Assembly: GCF_013778505.1 (NCBI RefSeq)
Contig: NZ_JAAOWU010000003.1
Coordinates: 434,001-498,000, forward strand
Direction of reading: 5' to 3'
Length of the DNA stretch: 64,000 bases
DNA from: Pseudomonas sivasensis
GTDB taxonomy: Bacteria > Pseudomonadota > Gammaproteobacteria > Pseudomonadales > Pseudomonadaceae
The notes under the pieces are model-generated. The model saw only the letters and a list, made by a program, of their open reading frames with translations, had not been told where the DNA came from and ran no database searches. Positions 47,136 through 56,788 of this stretch are shown here, one piece after another. Position 1 is the stretch's first letter. The number at the start of each line of letters is the position of its first letter. A program made the position numbers and the translations under genes.

Positions 47136-49196
47136 GTGTCTAAAAATAATGCTCAAGGTGACGATGATTCTTTTCAGTCCATTTTGGATGAGATTGAGCG
47201 CGAAGCGTCTGATGCGGCCGATGCCTACTTCTCCGAGCTGTATGAGGCATCTCATGGTGGAACCGAAGGAGTTTGCAAGCAGCAGCTGAGCGGGTTGGTG
47301 ACGAAGCTAGCTGTGTCCCCTAATGGATGTTTCCCTGTTTCAGAGTATTCCAATTATGGCGAAATGCGATGGGTGTTGTTGCGATCCGAAGGCTTTAAGG
47401 ATATTGAGGTTTATATCGATCGTGCTCGGAGTGATTTGCAAGAGTTGAAGCGAGCTATATGTTACCACTTTATACCCCACCTACATCCGATCGGTACGAT
47501 TCGAAGTTTTCGTTCGACTGAAACTTATAGTGATGGGTTTCGTTACGTACAGCGGCATATTTTTGAAGCGAATTTTTTAGATGCTTCTCCCGAACATATC
47601 GGTGTCATCACTGCAGGAGTTTTGAATACTGCATTAGATGATGCGCGGGACTCCGGAGTGATGCGTGCTTATTGGTTGTTATTTTTCCATATCAATTTCT
47701 GGATTTTTTTGTCCGTCGAAAAGTTGATTCCTGAAGAGTTATGCCTAAAGGTAGATTTGAACGATGTTGATACCATAGCGCGCCGAAAAGATATCCAGGA
47801 GGTTATTCGTGTCTCGTTTGTAGGCTGGAAGCCTTTTTCCGAAGATGAATTGCGCGACCTGTTAACTTATTCTTTCTTTTGGATTGATAAGGGTGTTCCG
47901 GTAATTAATGAGGTGTTGGAATATTGTAATGCGCGGCCTGAGATGGATAAAAAATATTATAGTTATGGAAAACGCGATCTAGAATTTGAGGCAGTGGTTG
48001 GTAAGGAAGTAGACGGCGTTGAGATCGTTGGGTTTTCGCATACTGTTCAGACGTTAAAACAAAAGGGTGGTGGTGGTAAAATCCGGTCATATGACACGAA
48101 TCTATACACGTGGCGAAAAGGATTTATGTACGCCGTAGATAGGGTGCGAAACGCAATCTTCATTCTCTTCGGTCTAATGACAGGGCTGCGCAGGCGTGAG
48201 TTGGCTCCGCTCCAGTTCGACGACGTTTACAAGAAGGAAAGTGATGGTCTCTGGTATGTTTCTTTTGTCAGGTATAAAACCAGCGAAGATCCCAATTATT
48301 TTGGGGAGGCTGATGAGATTCCTCTCCCGGACTACCTAGGAGATGCCATCGCTTCTTACAAGAAGCTTAGAGAGTTTGATAAGTACATGCTGAAGGGTTA
48401 CTTATTCCAGCCTGTAATTCCGACCCATGAGATGAATCAAGTGGACAGGATGATCACTAAGGTTGCCGTTAATCTCTCTGCGGAAGTTGGTGTTGACGGT
48501 CTCCATATTCATCGCTTTCGGAAAACGATAGCCGAAATATTGATTAATAAGTCTGAACGTAATATTGATATTATTCGGATGCTTTTTGGTCATTCAAGTT
48601 ATGTCATGGGGCTACGGTATATTGCAAGGAACCCCTTCTTGGTTTCATCTGTTGTCGAGACCTTGAGAGAGCACTTCGCCAAAGATTTTGTTGATATTCT
48701 CCAATCTATCAATTCCGGCGTTTATGCTGGAGAGGCTGCCAATGGTCTTGCTGGTCGCATGGCTGGTAGGCCGGACATTTTTGTCGGGAAACTTTTGAAG
48801 CTTACGGTTCTCGAGTATGTCTCTCATATGTTTCAAGGCGGTGAGGCTGTCTTGGTTCAACGTACGACGCTTAGTACGTTTTGTATGAGCGGACTTATTC
48901 ATGCAGGCGAGTCTCTACCTCCGTGCATCGCTAATCGGGCGAATCTGATTTATCCAGTAAGCCCGGACGTATCGAGCTGTCATATTCATTGTTCTCGCAA
49001 TTTAGTGCTAGGTTCTGCTCAAGGTTCTATCGAACAGAATTTAAAGTTTTACAAGACGATCAGGTCATCCTCTAGAAAGCTCAGTTACGCCGCCCAATTT
49101 GAGCTGGATCAAAAGATCAGCATTAATGAGAAACTGCTTGAAGAGTTGCTGCACCCTAAACCAACTGTTATCGAGCGTGAGGTTTCGCAATCATGA
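47136..49196 (+). CDS. Large tyrosine recombinase, second of three
   Basis: A 686-residue protein with a complete catalytic set: Arg in LMTGLRRRELAPLQFDDV (about 350), Arg after His in HIHRFRKTIAEIL (about 448-455), His in LFGHSSYVMG (about 475) and Tyr in LRYIARNP (about 484). The N-terminal 300 residues carry the core-binding part. A C-terminal region of some 150 residues contains spaced cysteines (CMSG..., PPCIAN, SSCHIHCS) that may form a zinc-binding module. It begins three bases after the first recombinase gene and is followed by a small HTH gene after 43 bases. Likely the main strand-exchange enzyme of the element. Confidence 0.8.
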   Translation: MSKNNAQGDDDSFQSILDEIEREASDAADAYFSELYEASHGGTEGVCKQQLSGLVTKLAVSPNGCFPVSEYSNYGEMRWVLLRSEGFKDIEVYIDRARSDLQELKRAICYHFIPHLHPIGTIRSFRSTETYSDGFRYVQRHIFEANFLDASPEHIGVITAGVLNTALDDARDSGVMRAYWLLFFHINFWIFLSVEKLIPEELCLKVDLNDVDTIARRKDIQEVIRVSFVGWKPFSEDELRDLLTYSFFWIDKGVPVINEVLEYCNARPEMDKKYYSYGKRDLEFEAVVGKEVDGVEIVGFSHTVQTLKQKGGGGKIRSYDTNLYTWRKGFMYAVDRVRNAIFILFGLMTGLRRRELAPLQFDDVYKKESDGLWYVSFVRYKTSEDPNYFGEADEIPLPDYLGDAIASYKKLREFDKYMLKGYLFQPVIPTHEMNQVDRMITKVAVNLSAEVGVDGLHIHRFRKTIAEILINKSERNIDIIRMLFGHSSYVMGLRYIARNPFLVSSVVETLREHFAKDFVDILQSINSGVYAGEAANGLAGRMAGRPDIFVGKLLKLTVLEYVSHMFQGGEAVLVQRTTLSTFCMSGLIHAGESLPPCIANRANLIYPVSPDVSSCHIHCSRNLVLGSAQGSIEQNLKFYKTIRSSSRKLSYAAQFELDQKISINEKLLEELLHPKPTVIEREVSQS

Positions 49197-49239
49197 TCAG
49201 CCGTTCACGTAAACGACAGAAGAACAGGGGAAAGCGATA

Positions 49240-50217
49240 ATGACTGCAGTTAGCACTGAACAGCGGCTCAAAAAAATCATCTGTGATCATTACCTTAGCG
49301 GCTCTTCAGAGCGCCTTACTATGATCGAGGTTTGCGCCCGCGCGGAAATCTCCCGCCAGGCTTTTCATAAATTTTATAGCCATCTCAAGCCGTATCTGAC
49401 TGGGGCCAGGAATGTTGATGAGTTGCTGGTCGGAGACCAAGCTGATGCCAGTAAAACAATCATCCAGTGCCAGAAATTGGTTAGAGAGGCGCAAGCCGAG
49501 CTGAGGTATGTGAAGGAAAACCAGCAGAAAGAGCACCAGAAGCTTGAGGGGAATCTTTTAACGACCCTCATGAATGGTGACGTGCTAATCCATCACTCCC
49601 GAGAGCTTACTAACGAACTAAAGAAGAAAGCGCTCCATAATGAGATTCTCAAGCGAAATCTCTTAGAGAAGGAACTCGAACTATCAGAAAACCGTGGTTT
49701 GAGCAGCGCTGTAAAGCAGCAGGGCAAGCCTGAGTCCATGATTATGAAGTTCCAGTTAGATACTCGGGATGCTGTGGCCAGATATTCAGAGACTCAAGAC
49801 CTGGCTGGTTATTACGGAGATAAGACTCTCGCAGTCAGTAAGCTAAAGGAGAAGCTACAAAAATTCCTGAAGAAAGGTCTTGTCAGGGTTGTGATTTTTC
49901 AGAATCGTTTCATTTCGTCGTTCGATAAGTTTGTCGAGAAGAACTTTCGTCCAGAGGATGACGCTGTTGTAGTAATTGATTTGCCTCTTGCATCCAGATC
50001 CGAAATTCGGGACTTCGTCCGTGGTTTGGTCGATGCAAGGCCACTCGAGATATTCGTTCCGTATTGTGACAGCGAGGCAACTATCAAAGCCCAGCGCGGC
50101 TTTTTGTATGGCCAGATTCCCGCTCCTGAATTTCGAAGCTTCGATAAAGAGCCGCTGCCTAGTATTCAGGATGGTTTTGATCGTGTAGTGGTGTCTAAAA
50201 TTGCCCAAGGAGATTGA
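49240..50217 (+). CDS. HTH/coiled-coil accessory protein of the recombinase operon
   Basis: The 325-residue protein starts with an HTH-like segment (LTMIEVCARAEISRQAFHKFYSHL, about residues 22-45) resembling TetR or KfrA-type DNA binding, followed by a long charged coiled coil (about 68-150, KLVREAQAELRYVKENQQKEHQKLEG). A globular C-terminal domain of about 130 residues follows (VRVVIFQNRFISSFDKFVEK, VVVIDLPLASRSEI). It is comparable in layout to TnpC of Tn554-type elements and to the small helical protein of GInts, which is reported as needed for integration. AGGGG lies upstream. Its stop overlaps the start of the last recombinase. Confidence 0.65.
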   Translation: MTAVSTEQRLKKIICDHYLSGSSERLTMIEVCARAEISRQAFHKFYSHLKPYLTGARNVDELLVGDQADASKTIIQCQKLVREAQAELRYVKENQQKEHQKLEGNLLTTLMNGDVLIHHSRELTNELKKKALHNEILKRNLLEKELELSENRGLSSAVKQQGKPESMIMKFQLDTRDAVARYSETQDLAGYYGDKTLAVSKLKEKLQKFLKKGLVRVVIFQNRFISSFDKFVEKNFRPEDDAVVVIDLPLASRSEIRDFVRGLVDARPLEIFVPYCDSEATIKAQRGFLYGQIPAPEFRSFDKEPLPSIQDGFDRVVVSKIAQGD

Positions 50218-51508
50218 GATGCTTGAGATCTCCAGAAAGCTAATTACCTATGCGTGCCCACTGTCGGGTAAGGAAACCACTCACTACATACTGATTGCGG
50301 AAAGCGGGCAAAAGCGTGTGCTTCTAAGCCATGCTAATCTTTACCTTCGCGCTGTCACGGCACAGTCCGAGGACACATCTAATAGATACTCCCATTTAAT
50401 TGCCAAGTTCTATCGATATTTGTCTACCACTGCTAAGTATGAAGGGGTAGAGCTTTATCAATATCATGCGCTCGTAGACAACGATGATTTGAAAAATTGG
50501 CAGGTTCATCGAGCGATTAAGCGTCAGGCAAAACAGTCCTTGAAGCCTAGTACAGCTACGATCATTGATGAGGGTAAACTCGTCTACGGATTCTTTTACT
50601 GGTTGGATTCGGAAGGCTATTCTAGTTGCTTAAATTTCAAGCTAAAAACCTGGCAGCCTAATTTTAAGAACAATGATTTGCTCAGCTATATCAAACGTGA
50701 GGCGCGCGTTGCATTGGATGGTAAAGGCATTAAAGCCTTGGATCGTGATTGGCGACAGAAGCAAAGCTATTCACTTATCACTAACCAGGAGATCAGGGAT
50801 TTCGTTGGTGGGTTCCATGACCCGGTCTACGTAGCGATGTTCATGCTTGCGCTGGGCACCGCGATGCGCCCTATGGATCTATGTGATTTCCCCTATGCGG
50901 GCAATGGCTTTAATCGGCATATCCAGCCACATGAAAACATGACGTTCGATGAAGAAACCGTTGAATACCGAATCTATTTTAGTAAAGGCAAAAAGCACCG
51001 TACCATCAGGATTCATCAAGGTGATCTCAAAGCTTTAGCCGATAACTATACGAATACGCTCTACCCGCCTAGGGCAGAGTTATACACCAAAAAGTATGGT
51101 AAGCCTTGCCCACCTTCGATTCTGTTTTTGAATGCCGCTGGGGAGCCTGTGACACCTAGGATGATAGCGACTCGCTCCAGTGCTGCGAAAGTGCGGGCTA
51201 TAAGCAATGGTTCGAAAATGCGCTCTGATGTTTGCTTCTATGACAGCAGGCATTGGTGGCCAACCATGTTTTTGATCAAGCGATTTGGGTCGGGATTGCT
51301 GGGTGAGCTTAGTGAAGTAAAAGACATCGCTGCAATGGAAGTGCTGAAAGCGCAGATGGGCCACGCTCACCTGCATACTACCTACGATCACTATGTTGAT
51401 GTAGCACGTGTTCTGTTGCTCGCGCACGAAGGCTACGTGAACGAGCTCTACATCAACGCGGATCAGACTGTCAGTGAGTTTCTAAGCGCGCCAGTATTCA
51501 AAAGTTAA
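50201..51508 (+). CDS. Tyrosine recombinase, third of three
   Basis: A 435-residue recombinase, the last gene of the operon. Catalytic motifs are recognisable: Arg in LGTAMRPMDLCDFPY (about 228), the changed His-x-x-Arg box YDSRHWWPTMF (about 346), His in AQMGHAHLHTTYDHYVD (about 384) and the Tyr after it. A second Arg/Tyr-rich core-binding N-terminal half is present. It overlaps the previous gene by 17 bases, which implies coupled expression. The open frame may start at 50201 or at the ATG of MLEISRKLITYACP at 50219. It fits the fourth gin gene. Confidence 0.75.
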   Translation: MPKEIEMLEISRKLITYACPLSGKETTHYILIAESGQKRVLLSHANLYLRAVTAQSEDTSNRYSHLIAKFYRYLSTTAKYEGVELYQYHALVDNDDLKNWQVHRAIKRQAKQSLKPSTATIIDEGKLVYGFFYWLDSEGYSSCLNFKLKTWQPNFKNNDLLSYIKREARVALDGKGIKALDRDWRQKQSYSLITNQEIRDFVGGFHDPVYVAMFMLALGTAMRPMDLCDFPYAGNGFNRHIQPHENMTFDEETVEYRIYFSKGKKHRTIRIHQGDLKALADNYTNTLYPPRAELYTKKYGKPCPPSILFLNAAGEPVTPRMIATRSSAAKVRAISNGSKMRSDVCFYDSRHWWPTMFLIKRFGSGLLGELSEVKDIAAMEVLKAQMGHAHLHTTYDHYVDVARVLLLAHEGYVNELYINADQTVSEFLSAPVFKS

Positions 51509-51545
51509 GATCGGGATCCCGGGATGGCTCACATTGTCTCTGGTT

Positions 51546-51665
51546 TGGGCTTGCCCCCTTCGGGGTAGGGCTGTCGTAAACCAAACCCTGGCTGCGTCAG
51601 GTTTTGGCCCTACGGGCTTCCATCCTCAAGCCTCTGGCCCAGAGGGCCGGCGCGCTCCGCTTGCG
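51546..51665. repeat. Structured repeat, copy A
   Basis: A 120-base unit opening GGGCTTGCCCCCTTCGGGG and closing GGCCGGCGCGCTCCGCTTGCG, with several internal hairpins (CCAAACC...GGTTTTGG, GCCC-TAC-GGGC, CCTCTGG-CC-CAGAGG). Copy B at 52254-52375 is about 85% similar, in the same direction, and the two flank one gene. A more distant copy C is at 57735-57856. Confidence 0.7.
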
Positions 51666-51681
51666 GTAATGGCCTATAAGC

Positions 51682-52182
51682 TCAAGCGTTAGTCAACATC
51701 TTCATCCTGACCACCATGGTGCGGCGTACAAGGGCTGTTCGATGCGCCAGTATGAGTGCCGAGGTATCAGGGCCATACATTGCATAGTCGAGAGTGTCTG
51801 CAAACTGCCCTGTTTTCGGCCAAACGCTTCCATCACTTGCACGCCATGCCAAATCCCGTGCGAGAACAAAATCGCTCTTCAGCATATTGAACATGGCGAA
51901 CAATGGCGGCGGGCTCCCCCCCATATCTATCTCACGCTCGAGAATTCCTGGAAGGGTAAGCCAATCTAGCTTGCCCAAGGACGGATCGACGAGCTCGACA
52001 GTTGGGGCTAACGTCAGGCGCTCCTCCTCCACCCATTTGATGAATGGGTCGATGTGCTCAGGCCGCGATAGCGGGTCACTTAACTCACCTGCTAGCGCTT
52101 CAACGTTGGCCGCTAGCGGTTTATAGCCGCCATCAGTAGCCAGGAGCATTTTTTCGAAAGCGCTGCCTCTGTAGTGATGCAA
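51682..52182 (-). CDS. Hypothetical protein between repeats
   Basis: A 166-codon frame with no family I recognise. The predicted protein is mainly helical, with a charged middle (HIDPFIKWVEEERLTL) and a basic C-terminal end (LVRRTMVVRMKMLTNA). The start at 52182 would be a TTG with a weak ribosome-binding site; an ATG at about 52146 (MLLATDGG) is an alternative. The gene lies on the minus strand, alone, between two direct copies of the structured repeat (A and B), so the group of gene plus repeats looks like a separate cassette. It may be a truncated gene. Confidence 0.45.
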   Translation of the reverse strand: MHHYRGSAFEKMLLATDGGYKPLAANVEALAGELSDPLSRPEHIDPFIKWVEEERLTLAPTVELVDPSLGKLDWLTLPGILEREIDMGGSPPPLFAMFNMLKSDFVLARDLAWRASDGSVWPKTGQFADTLDYAMYGPDTSALILAHRTALVRRTMVVRMKMLTNA

Positions 52183-52253
52183 AGCCTACTTCGCGAGACC
52201 TTCGGCGACCTTCCTGCATAGTAGTTCGAGGGATATTCAGATTGCTTCTGCTT

Positions 52254-52375
52254 TGAGCTTGCCCCCTTCGGGGTTCGGCTGGCGTGAACCAAACCCTGAC
52301 TGCGCCAGGTTTTGGCCCTCCGGGCGTTCATCCTCAAGCCTTTGGCCCGTCGTGGGCCGGCGCGCTCCGCTTGCG
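52254..52375. repeat. Structured repeat, copy B
   Basis: About 122 bases matching copy A at 51546-51665 in order and direction, including GCTTGCCCCCTTCGGGG, AACCAAACCCTG, GGTTTTGGCCCT, ATCCTCAAGCC and GGGCCGGCGCGCTCCGCTTGCG. Just before it, TATTCAGATTGCTTC (52234-52248) recurs at 57956-57970, near copy C. Confidence 0.7.
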
Positions 52376-52807
52376 CTTTGGGCTAGGCGCTACAGGACTC
52401 GGTTGAGTATGAGCATCCCGTTTAAGGACTGGGCGACATTCTAGTGGTGCCACCGTTGAAGGACGCGCGCGAGCGCGGTACGGCTATTTACGTCAAGCAA
52501 GTGCAAAACTATCTCGTTGGTTGATTGCTAAAGCGTAGATCTGAAATACGAATAAGAATGCCTAGTCATTCAGTTACGGCTTTGTAATTTTTTGCGCTGT
52601 TTGTGTTTTTATATCCCTGAAATAAAAAATTACCGAATCCTATTTCGTTCGGAAATTCGAGATGGCACTGCGGTAGTTACAACTAGAAACATAATATTCC
52701 GAATATAAAGCCAACCTTTACGGGTTGCATTGCACTACCCGATGAACGGTACTTAAGCGCGCCTAACGAGTGACGACATAGCTGACAATTCAAACGAGGC
52801 TCTCATT
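52376..52807. other. AT-rich intergenic region before a chemoreceptor gene
   Basis: After repeat B, 430 bases hold no supported gene. The stretch from 52540 to 52720 is AT-rich and probably holds the promoter of the chemoreceptor at 52808. I see no clean sigma-28 promoter here. Confidence 0.5.
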
Positions 52808-54436
52808 ATGATATTGCGCAAACTCAACCTTGCTCCACGCTCGGCTCTGTGCTTCGGTTTCTTTTGCCTGATGATTATTGCGCTGGGGATCATCGCTCTC
52901 AAACAGGCGTCAAGCTTGAAGGATTCTGAAAGCTTCGTTGAGACGAATGTCGTACCCAGCATATTCATACTTGGCGTAATTGACAGGGAGTTCGTAAGTA
53001 TTAGAGGTAGCAACGCACGGTTGCGAAACCCCGTAGAGCCAGAGAGCCGTAAAGCTCAAGCTTTGGAGGAATTGAAGAGGGCTAGAGTTAATATTCAGAA
53101 TTCTCTGTCGAATTTGCAACCGCTTATTGTAACCTCGATGGGCAAGCAGAAAATTGATGAGCTTTCAAAAAGCTTAACCAGCTATCAGGTGTTACAAGAT
53201 CAATACCTATCTCTAATTTCTTCTGGAAATTTAGACGAAGCAGTCAAGCTTTCCAGCGAGTCGATGAAACAATCTGCTGACGCTGTTGAGGGCGATATCA
53301 AAGGAATGATAGAAGTTAACAATAGTAAGGCTAAACGAGCAGGGGAGGAGGCGAGCCAAACCTATGAACAAGCTAAATTGATCGTTGGTGGTTTTATATT
53401 GATCAGCACCTTGGCCGCTATTGCACTAGCTCTGATGTATACCCGAAGTATTACCAGCCCGATCAGTCAATCATTAGCCATTGCTGAGCGCATAGCTAAA
53501 AACGATCTCACCGGAGTTATTGAAGCTCAAGGGCACGATGAGGTGGCCAGGCTCATGCGGGCGTTAAGCGCTATGCAGCATGGTCTGCGAAATACCCTTT
53601 CTTTGATATCTGATTCCTCCAATCAGTTGGCGTCGACTTCTGAAGAAATGCATGCTGTCACCGAAGACGCAAATAAAGGCATGCTGCGTCAAAATAACGA
53701 AGTTGAAATGGCAGCAACTGCCGTCACTGAGATGAGTGCAGCGGTAGAAGAGGTAGCTAGGAATGCCTCGCAAGCTTCTGAAGCAGCCAATCGATCCAAC
53801 TCCGCCGCGTTGGCTGGCCGTGCACGCGTCGATGAAACCGTACAGGCCATTAGCTTGATGGTCGCAAATGTTGAAGACGCATCCCAAGAGGTACAAGGGC
53901 TCGCCATAATGGCCACCGACATCAGCAAGGTTTTGGATGTGATACGCGCTATCGCCGAACAGACCAATCTTCTTGCGTTGAATGCGGCTATCGAAGCCGC
54001 TCGTGCCGGTGAGGCTGGTCGAGGCTTCGCAGTAGTCGCTGATGAAGTCCGAGCATTAGCTCATCGTACTCAGCAATCAACCAGTGAAATTGAGCAGATG
54101 ATCAGCTCAATTCAAAAAGGTACTGGATCTGCTGTGTCTGCAATGACTCACACAAACACCCAAGCCCAGAAAACTCTGGACACTGCTCAAGGCGCTGGTT
54201 CCGCGTTGGTGGAGATTACCGAATCTATCGACAATATTACTGAGCGCAACGTCCTGATTGCGACCGCGTCGGAAGAGCAGGCCCAGGTTGCAAGGGAGGT
54301 AGATCGCAGCCTGGTGAGTATCCGTGATCTTTCAAATCAAGCGGCAGAGGGCTCAAGTCAGACAGCTATTGCAACGTCCGAACTCACAAAACTAGCGGTC
54401 GAATTGAACAGGCTGGTTAAGCAATTTCAAATGTAG
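52808..54436 (+). CDS. Methyl-accepting chemotaxis protein
   Basis: A 542-residue chemoreceptor. It has an N-terminal membrane helix (residues about 15-33, [19 protein letters not shown]), a four-helix-bundle periplasmic domain of the 4HB_MCP type (about 38-190), a second membrane helix (about 195-217), HAMP (about 218-270) and the cytoplasmic signalling domain with the hairpin tip [38 protein letters not shown] (near 380-418, given here only as its family hallmark). It should feed CheA through CheW/CheV. As cargo on the island it adds a ligand specificity; the ligand is unknown. A similar receptor lies at 58239. Confidence 0.88.
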   Translation: MILRKLNLAPRSALCFGFFCLMIIALGIIALKQASSLKDSESFVETNVVPSIFILGVIDREFVSIRGSNARLRNPVEPESRKAQALEELKRARVNIQNSLSNLQPLIVTSMGKQKIDELSKSLTSYQVLQDQYLSLISSGNLDEAVKLSSESMKQSADAVEGDIKGMIEVNNSKAKRAGEEASQTYEQAKLIVGGFILISTLAAIALALMYTRSITSPISQSLAIAERIAKNDLTGVIEAQGHDEVARLMRALSAMQHGLRNTLSLISDSSNQLASTSEEMHAVTEDANKGMLRQNNEVEMAATAVTEMSAAVEEVARNASQASEAANRSNSAALAGRARVDETVQAISLMVANVEDASQEVQGLAIMATDISKVLDVIRAIAEQTNLLALNAAIEAARAGEAGRGFAVVADEVRALAHRTQQSTSEIEQMISSIQKGTGSAVSAMTHTNTQAQKTLDTAQGAGSALVEITESIDNITERNVLIATASEEQAQVAREVDRSLVSIRDLSNQAAEGSSQTAIATSELTKLAVELNRLVKQFQM

Positions 54437-54663
54437 TGATAGCCTTCTTTACTGGAGGGTTGCATTCTTAAACTAACGACATCTACCAGGCAGCTCGCAA
54501 CTTTGAAGTAGAAATCCGGTGTTCCGGGTCTTCGGAGCACCGGTAGGATAATTCTTTGATTTTCACCTTTCCGTTGTCATCCTGGCGAAAGCGGAATGGT
54601 TGTGACCGTCCTCAAAAGCCCTCCGTCTGCAGCGTGAGAGCTCTAATTGAATCTGGAGTAAGC

Positions 54664-55200
54664 CTATTTGGGGATATACGCAGCTACCGACTTGCGAATC
54701 TCTTCCCGCGCTTCATCGGCGCTGCCCCAGCGGCCCATCTTCACCCACTTACCCGGTTCCAATGCTTTGTAGTTTTCGAAGAAGTGCTGGATCTGTGCGA
54801 GGAGTAACGCAGGGAGGTCTGAGCACTCCTTGACGTCGCTGTACATAGAACTGAGTTTGTCATGAGGCACTGCAATCACCTTGGCATCCGCTCCGGCTTC
54901 GTCCGTCATATACATCACACCCACTGGACGACTACGAATGACAACGCCAGGCGATACCGGGTAAGGGCAAACCACCAGGACGTCCAGCGGATCACCATCT
55001 TCGCTCAGCGTGTTCGGGATAAACCCGTAGTTGGCCGGGTAGAACATCGGTGTGCTAAGGAAGCGATCAACGAAGATCTGTCCACTAGGCTTGTCCACCT
55101 CGTACTTAATCGGCGAATGGTTTGCAGGAATCTCGATAACGGTGAAAAAGTCATCGGGGATGGCGTTACCAGCTGGAATATCTGTGTAGCTCATGTTCAT
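54664..55200 (-). CDS. ppa: Inorganic pyrophosphatase in fluoride operon
   Basis: A 178-residue family I pyrophosphatase that splits PPi to phosphate. The signature DGDPLDVLV (about residues 68-76) and the surrounding [16 protein letters not shown] are intact, and the other metal ligands are present in the KVIAVPHDK region. Family I enzymes are strongly inhibited by fluoride. It is the last gene of an operon with crcB and a DUF190 gene behind a fluoride riboswitch and starts in a four-base overlap with the DUF190 stop. It is probably an additional, fluoride-linked copy; whether it resists fluoride cannot be judged by eye. Alternative start is two codons in (MSYTDIPAG). Confidence 0.88.
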   Translation of the reverse strand: MNMSYTDIPAGNAIPDDFFTVIEIPANHSPIKYEVDKPSGQIFVDRFLSTPMFYPANYGFIPNTLSEDGDPLDVLVVCPYPVSPGVVIRSRPVGVMYMTDEAGADAKVIAVPHDKLSSMYSDVKECSDLPALLLAQIQHFFENYKALEPGKWVKMGRWGSADEAREEIRKSVAAYIPK

Positions 55201-55550
55201 AGCTCCGAAGTTTTGGAAGGGGCTGCGCTGGAGGGCGTTTTTCCAAGAGTGCCCATCTCGATTGGCGTCTTAGTGAAAAACACCGAAATCTCCTCGGAGT
55301 CCAGTCGTGTGAACAACCGTGCTGCCTCATCTTCCGTGATTGCCAAGCGAATTTCCGTGGGCTGATCAGCCAGCTCAAAAAAATGTGATGAATGCAGTTT
55401 GCCGGTGTGCCCAAACCCTTCAATTCCAGTGCAGAGCGTGGCGCCGCGTAACCCCATCTCTTTAGCCACATCGACGATCCATTCGCCGAGCATCTTTCCT
55501 TGGTAGCGACGGTTCTGTTGGGTGAAGAAAACGACCATATAGCCTTTCAT
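55197..55550 (-). CDS. DUF190-family protein of the fluoride operon
   Basis: A protein of 117 residues that starts at the ATG at 55550 ([15 protein letters not shown]), where GAGGAG sits seven bases upstream; the longer frame runs into crcB. DUF190 proteins are small, alpha-beta, PII-like, and often encoded next to crcB genes. The motif [15 protein letters not shown] is conserved in this family. It may regulate or assist the fluoride channel, but its biochemical role is not known. The start is 11 bases from the crcB stop and the end overlaps ppa. Confidence 0.75.
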   Translation of the reverse strand: MKGYMVVFFTQQNRRYQGKMLGEWIVDVAKEMGLRGATLCTGIEGFGHTGKLHSSHFFELADQPTEIRLAITEDEAARLFTRLDSEEISVFFTKTPIEMGTLGKTPSSAAPSKTSEL

Positions 55551-55560
55551 TTCTAACTCC

Positions 55561-55944
55561 TCAGCGAGTACCAATCATTTGGTAGGACAGAAGCCCGGCA
55601 GCGGTCATCGCTAACGAACCTATGACGTGCAACGAAATTGAGCCAAGCGCCCAGAGCAGTCTGCCTTCCTGAATCAAGGCAACCGTTTCGGCTGAAAATG
55701 TAGAAAAGGTGGTAAGCCCGCCACAGAAACCCGTGATGATCAGGAGACGCCACTCTGGGCTTAGTGTCGGAGATGCAGCCAAGAAGGCGATGGCCAAGCC
55801 GATGATGTAACCCCCAACCATATTCGCGACCACAGTGCCTGGAGGAATCGTAGGAAACAGAGCATTCAGCTTCATCCCCAAAAGCCAACGCAACCAGGCT
55901 CCAAGTGAAGCGCCAACGGCGATAAGTACAAGTGATTTCAGCAT
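55561..55944 (-). CDS. crcB: Fluoride channel CrcB/Fluc
   Basis: CrcB exports fluoride from the cytoplasm as a dual-topology dimer. The 127-residue protein has four hydrophobic helices, the [13 protein letters not shown] start (residues 11-23), the [14 protein letters not shown] segment with the pore Asn, and [16 protein letters not shown] (about 72-87), which holds the sodium-binding glycine-threonine break and the Phe/Ser pore residues. It is the first gene after a fluoride riboswitch and is followed by DUF190 and ppa, so the operon is a fluoride defence unit. Confidence 0.94.
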   Translation of the reverse strand: MLKSLVLIAVGASLGAWLRWLLGMKLNALFPTIPPGTVVANMVGGYIIGLAIAFLAASPTLSPEWRLLIITGFCGGLTTFSTFSAETVALIQEGRLLWALGSISLHVIGSLAMTAAGLLSYQMIGTR

Positions 55945-56093
55945 GGCCGGCCCACCTCATCAGATCTGAGTGGACTAACGGCCAACCGGCTTGCGCGGGA
56001 GCGGAAAGATAAGAAACGCTTGAAGGGTAAAGTCATATCCTGTCCTAGATTGGGGACAGGGAGCCACACCTACGCTCCCTGTCTAGGGTTCAC

Positions 56094-56140
56094 GTAGGCA
56101 TCATCAGCACAAGGCGGTTTTAAGGAGGAATGCCATCTCC
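56094..56140 (-). promoter_or_regulatory. Fluoride riboswitch (crcB motif)
   Basis: On the minus strand GGAGATGGCATTCCTCC is followed by TTAAAACCGCC and CTGATGATGCCTAC, the conserved blocks of the fluoride aptamer in their normal order and spacing. It ends 150 bases upstream of crcB. The downstream segment can form a strong hairpin (GACAGGGAGC / GCTCCCTGTC, about 56053-56085), and its loop carries CGTAGG, which could pair with the CCTACG at the aptamer's 3' end, suggesting a switch between two folds. No T-run follows, so control may be at the translation or other level. Confidence 0.92.
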
Positions 56141-56352
56141 TTTTTCATCCTATAACACCGCATGCAAAGGGTTCAAGTTGTCTTTAGCAGTACACTGGCG
56201 AGGTATCCACAGTATCATCCGACTAATATTTGAAGGGCATGCTGACTCTCCTAATGACGCACCAAGCAAGACAGATCTAAGTTTCAGGCATATTCCCGTT
56301 CCGCTGTGCCTGTAAGTCTACTTGTATCTACTCATGGGTAAGTCACAGCGCG

Positions 56353-56652
56353 ATGGATAAGAAAATTACCGTCGATCAACTGGCTACCACCGACCTAAGA
56401 TCAATCAACGAAATATGGCTCGGCGGGACGCATATCCAGCTATGCCTATGGCGTGGCAAACAAGTCTTCACCCACGAAATAATGAGCGAGGGCACCCACG
56501 ATCAGAACGTCCGACGCCTGTGCTTGCAGTTGGTCGACTCTGACGATCAAACCGCAGTGACCAGCGTTGAGGTAATTGTGCGCGAACGGCTGAAAAACAT
56601 GGGGAAGGAGGGCGAGTTTTATCCCGCTGGGGAGGCGGACACTCATCAATAA
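56353..56652 (+). CDS. Hypothetical protein (99 aa)
   Basis: A small protein (MDKKITVDQLATTDLRSINEIW...) of 99 residues with no family I recognise. It appears to be mixed beta-alpha: short strands around HIQLCLWRGKQVFTHE and a helix near NVRRLCLQLVDSDD, then a polar end. The upstream region shows no strong ribosome-binding site, so the start may be different. It stands 136 bases before the 260-residue hypothetical gene, same direction; both may form a unit. Confidence 0.5.
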   Translation: MDKKITVDQLATTDLRSINEIWLGGTHIQLCLWRGKQVFTHEIMSEGTHDQNVRRLCLQLVDSDDQTAVTSVEVIVRERLKNMGKEGEFYPAGEADTHQ

Positions 56653-56788
56653 GAAAAGGAGCATCGGGCATTCATGGGGAGTTAATCCAAGGCCAGCTGT
56701 CGCTTGGAAGCGTATCTTCCGATGATGATCCTGGAGCGCTTAGGATTACTCACTCAATTCAGTAACACCATGGAGCAGGCCACGGTTT

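Noticed and set aside
51660..51695. Possible integron attC site (TCAAGCGTTAG)
   Set aside because: The core-like GTTAG lies in the 3' end of the minus-strand gene, no matching inverse core RYYYAAC is found at the other end, and the hairpin repeats A-C do not share it.
54510..54550. Terminator after the first chemoreceptor (CCGGTG...CACCGG)
   Set aside because: The hairpin is present but no T-run follows, so it is not listed as a terminator.
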